Shown: in pieces, positions 63,263-64,000 of the stretch | Layout: every line of letters begins with the position of its first letter | Position numbering within the stretch: the stretch's first letter is position 1 | Made by a program: the position numbers and the translations under genes | The notes under the pieces: model-generated | What the model was told of the DNA's origin: nothing | The model's input: the letters and a program-made list of their open reading frames with translations, nothing else | Database searches by the model: none | Assembly: GCA_035301265.1 (NCBI GenBank) | Contig: DATGUP010000010.1 | Location: 23,469 to 87,468, forward strand | Source of the DNA: DATGUP01 sp035301265 | Lineage (GTDB): Bacteria; Bacillota; Bacilli; Bacillales; Amphibacillaceae | Direction of reading: 5' to 3' | DNA length: 64,000 nt

Positions 63263-63903
63263 GAGGCTGGGTCAAAACTCAGCAAAATAATAACGGTGTT
63301 CAGCTGAAGAAAACTGGACACCGTTTCTTATTGACCTTCACTTCAGACACTTGCCTTCCGCGGGAACGGCCTCAGCTTCTGTATCGACTCTTTCAGAGTC
63401 GATACAGTGATCTTCGGACGTGTCCTGTTCCCGCAGGAGTCAAATGTTTTCCGTTTCGGTCAACATGTATAATTTTAATCAACAAAAAGAGCACCTTCTG
63501 GTAAAATTAAAGTAACCATACAATAATTTACGGAGATGCTCTTGTGTATAAAGATTATAACGTGAATCAGTTAGTTTTGCCTATCGATTTAGAAATAAAA
63601 CTTCAAGCAAATGATATTGCTTTTGTGATTAATGATTTAATAGCAAGTATACCGAATGAAGCTTTTCATAATTTTCTTCGAAAAACAGACCGTCGTATCA
63701 TCCACGTATGATGTTAAAATAAGTTTATGTGTTATAGCCAATCTGTATTTTCCGTTAGAGGAAAATCAAAAGTGGAAAATGAAATCAGTTTTGCATTAAT
63801 GGCGGTAAACTTAAGAAAGTACACCGCCATTAACAATAAAAAGGATAAAAATACTATTTGTTACGAAATAAGAAACGGTTATGCCTGGTTTTGTCCCAGC
63901 CTC
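63263..63903. mobile_element. Internally deleted IS1182-family element
   Basis: A 641-base element with terminal inverted repeats GAGGCTGGGTCAAAAC (63263-63278) and GTTTTGTCCCAGCCTC (63888-63903). It holds a long palindrome (63361-63433, inner stem GTATCGACTC / GAGTCGATAC), a hairpin over the transposase ribosome site, and the two ends of an IS1182-type transposase gene joined by a large deletion. It shares both ends with the 225-base element at 5299. Confidence 0.85.
63544..63850 (+). pseudogene. IS1182-family transposase, N- and C-terminal ends only
   Basis: From a GTG with GGAGA upstream, the frame reads YKDYNVNQLVLPIDLEIKLQ, then SIPNEAFHNFLRKTD, the N-terminal signature of IS1182 transposases. 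Single-base losses then shift the frame; SQSVFS is recoverable, followed directly by RGKSKVENEISFALMAVNLR, the C-terminal end. About 350 internal residues, including the DDE catalytic core, are gone. Confidence 0.85.
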
Positions 63904-63918
63904 GTTATTTATGAACGC

Positions 63919-64000
63919 TCAGTAAACACACTTTCCCTCTAAATATTTTTTTAACTGATAAACAGCGCCTTGTAAATTCGCATCATTGCCATTTTGCGCT
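63919..64000 (-). CDS. C-terminal end of a gene entering from the right edge (partial)
   Basis: On the minus strand the last 26 codons read AQNGNDANLQGAVYQLKKYL then EGKCVY and stop at 63919. The pattern GNDA--QGA resembles the C-terminal helix of ROK-family sugar kinases, but too little is present for a firm call. The coding strand looks genuine. Confidence 0.5.
   Translation of the reverse strand, partial: AQNGNDANLQGAVYQLKKYLEGKCVY

Noticed and set aside
1..64000. CRISPR arrays, tRNA or rRNA genes
   Set aside because: I saw no regularly spaced repeats, no cloverleaf-like sequence and no rRNA-like stretch, though a covariance search was not possible here.

Overview
The window looks like chromosome of a low-to-mid GC Bacillaceae bacterium, probably salt- and alkali-adapted. 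Supporting signs are AGGAGG-type ribosome binding sites with frequent TTG and GTG starts, a CssRS/HtrB module, a YteA-type DksA protein, T-box and cobalamin riboswitch leaders, close YclNOPQ and PdxK relatives, an Ehu-type ectoine importer, and very acidic extracytoplasmic domains (substrate-binding lipoproteins, HtrB, the 12.9 kb permease). The genus is inference.

Layout. 0-5.5 kb: a phosphonate-type ABC importer (phnD-phnC-phnE-phnE) and a cytosolic 5'-nucleotidase, followed by a small non-autonomous IS1182-type element. 5.5-6.4 kb: a ruined two-component/PepSY locus. 6.5-16.4 kb: a VOC protein, a cadC-cadA metal efflux operon, thioredoxin, a DUF368 lipid-carrier translocase, a CapA remnant, an ABC exporter with a 58-residue membrane protein, and an arsR-arsB-arsC operon. 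16.4-28.4 kb: DUF1232 protein, typA, cssRS divergent from htrB, a zinc-ribbon membrane protein, a YteA homologue, a cold-shock protein, trhO, glutathione peroxidase and a NUDIX hydrolase. 28.5-34.8 kb, mostly minus strand: proS behind a T-box, pncA, pdxK, DUF456, a Gfo/Idh oxidoreductase and a PanE-like reductase. 35-39.5 kb: ehuBCDA and murB. 39.6-43.4 kb: a Fur-boxed petrobactin-type importer (yclNOPQ). 43.5-50.3 kb: FrnE-like oxidoreductase, metallo-hydrolase, fni, aldo/keto reductase, YkvI-like transporter and xpt. 50.3-55 kb: a cobalamin salvage block (riboswitch, btuF, btuC, a btuD-cbiZ fusion and an adenosyltransferase). 55-64 kb: GNAT, chemoreceptor, YbjQ, tag, sulfurtransferase, pepT, two decayed genes, a VanY-type carboxypeptidase lipoprotein and an internally deleted IS1182-family element.

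How the genes fit together. Most of the window is uptake and stress housekeeping: phosphorus, siderophore, cobalamin and compatible-solute import; metal and arsenate efflux; and envelope quality control. Regulatory signals can be read for cadCA (operator within the promoter), yclNOPQ (two Fur boxes), proS (T-box) and btuFCD (B12 riboswitch).

A second theme is gene decay. There are at least eight remnants: a PepSY gene, a response regulator fused by deletion to a histidine kinase tail, a CapA tail, an integrase tail, two facing gene tails at 46.4-46.7 kb, a frameshifted ORF at 47.7-48.0 kb, an HTH-membrane gene with an internal stop, and a shifted ORF after it. I found no CRISPR array, rRNA or tRNA. 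No wholly new multi-gene system is evident. The best leads are the phn importer/nucleotidase pairing, the xpt leader, and the deletion scars.
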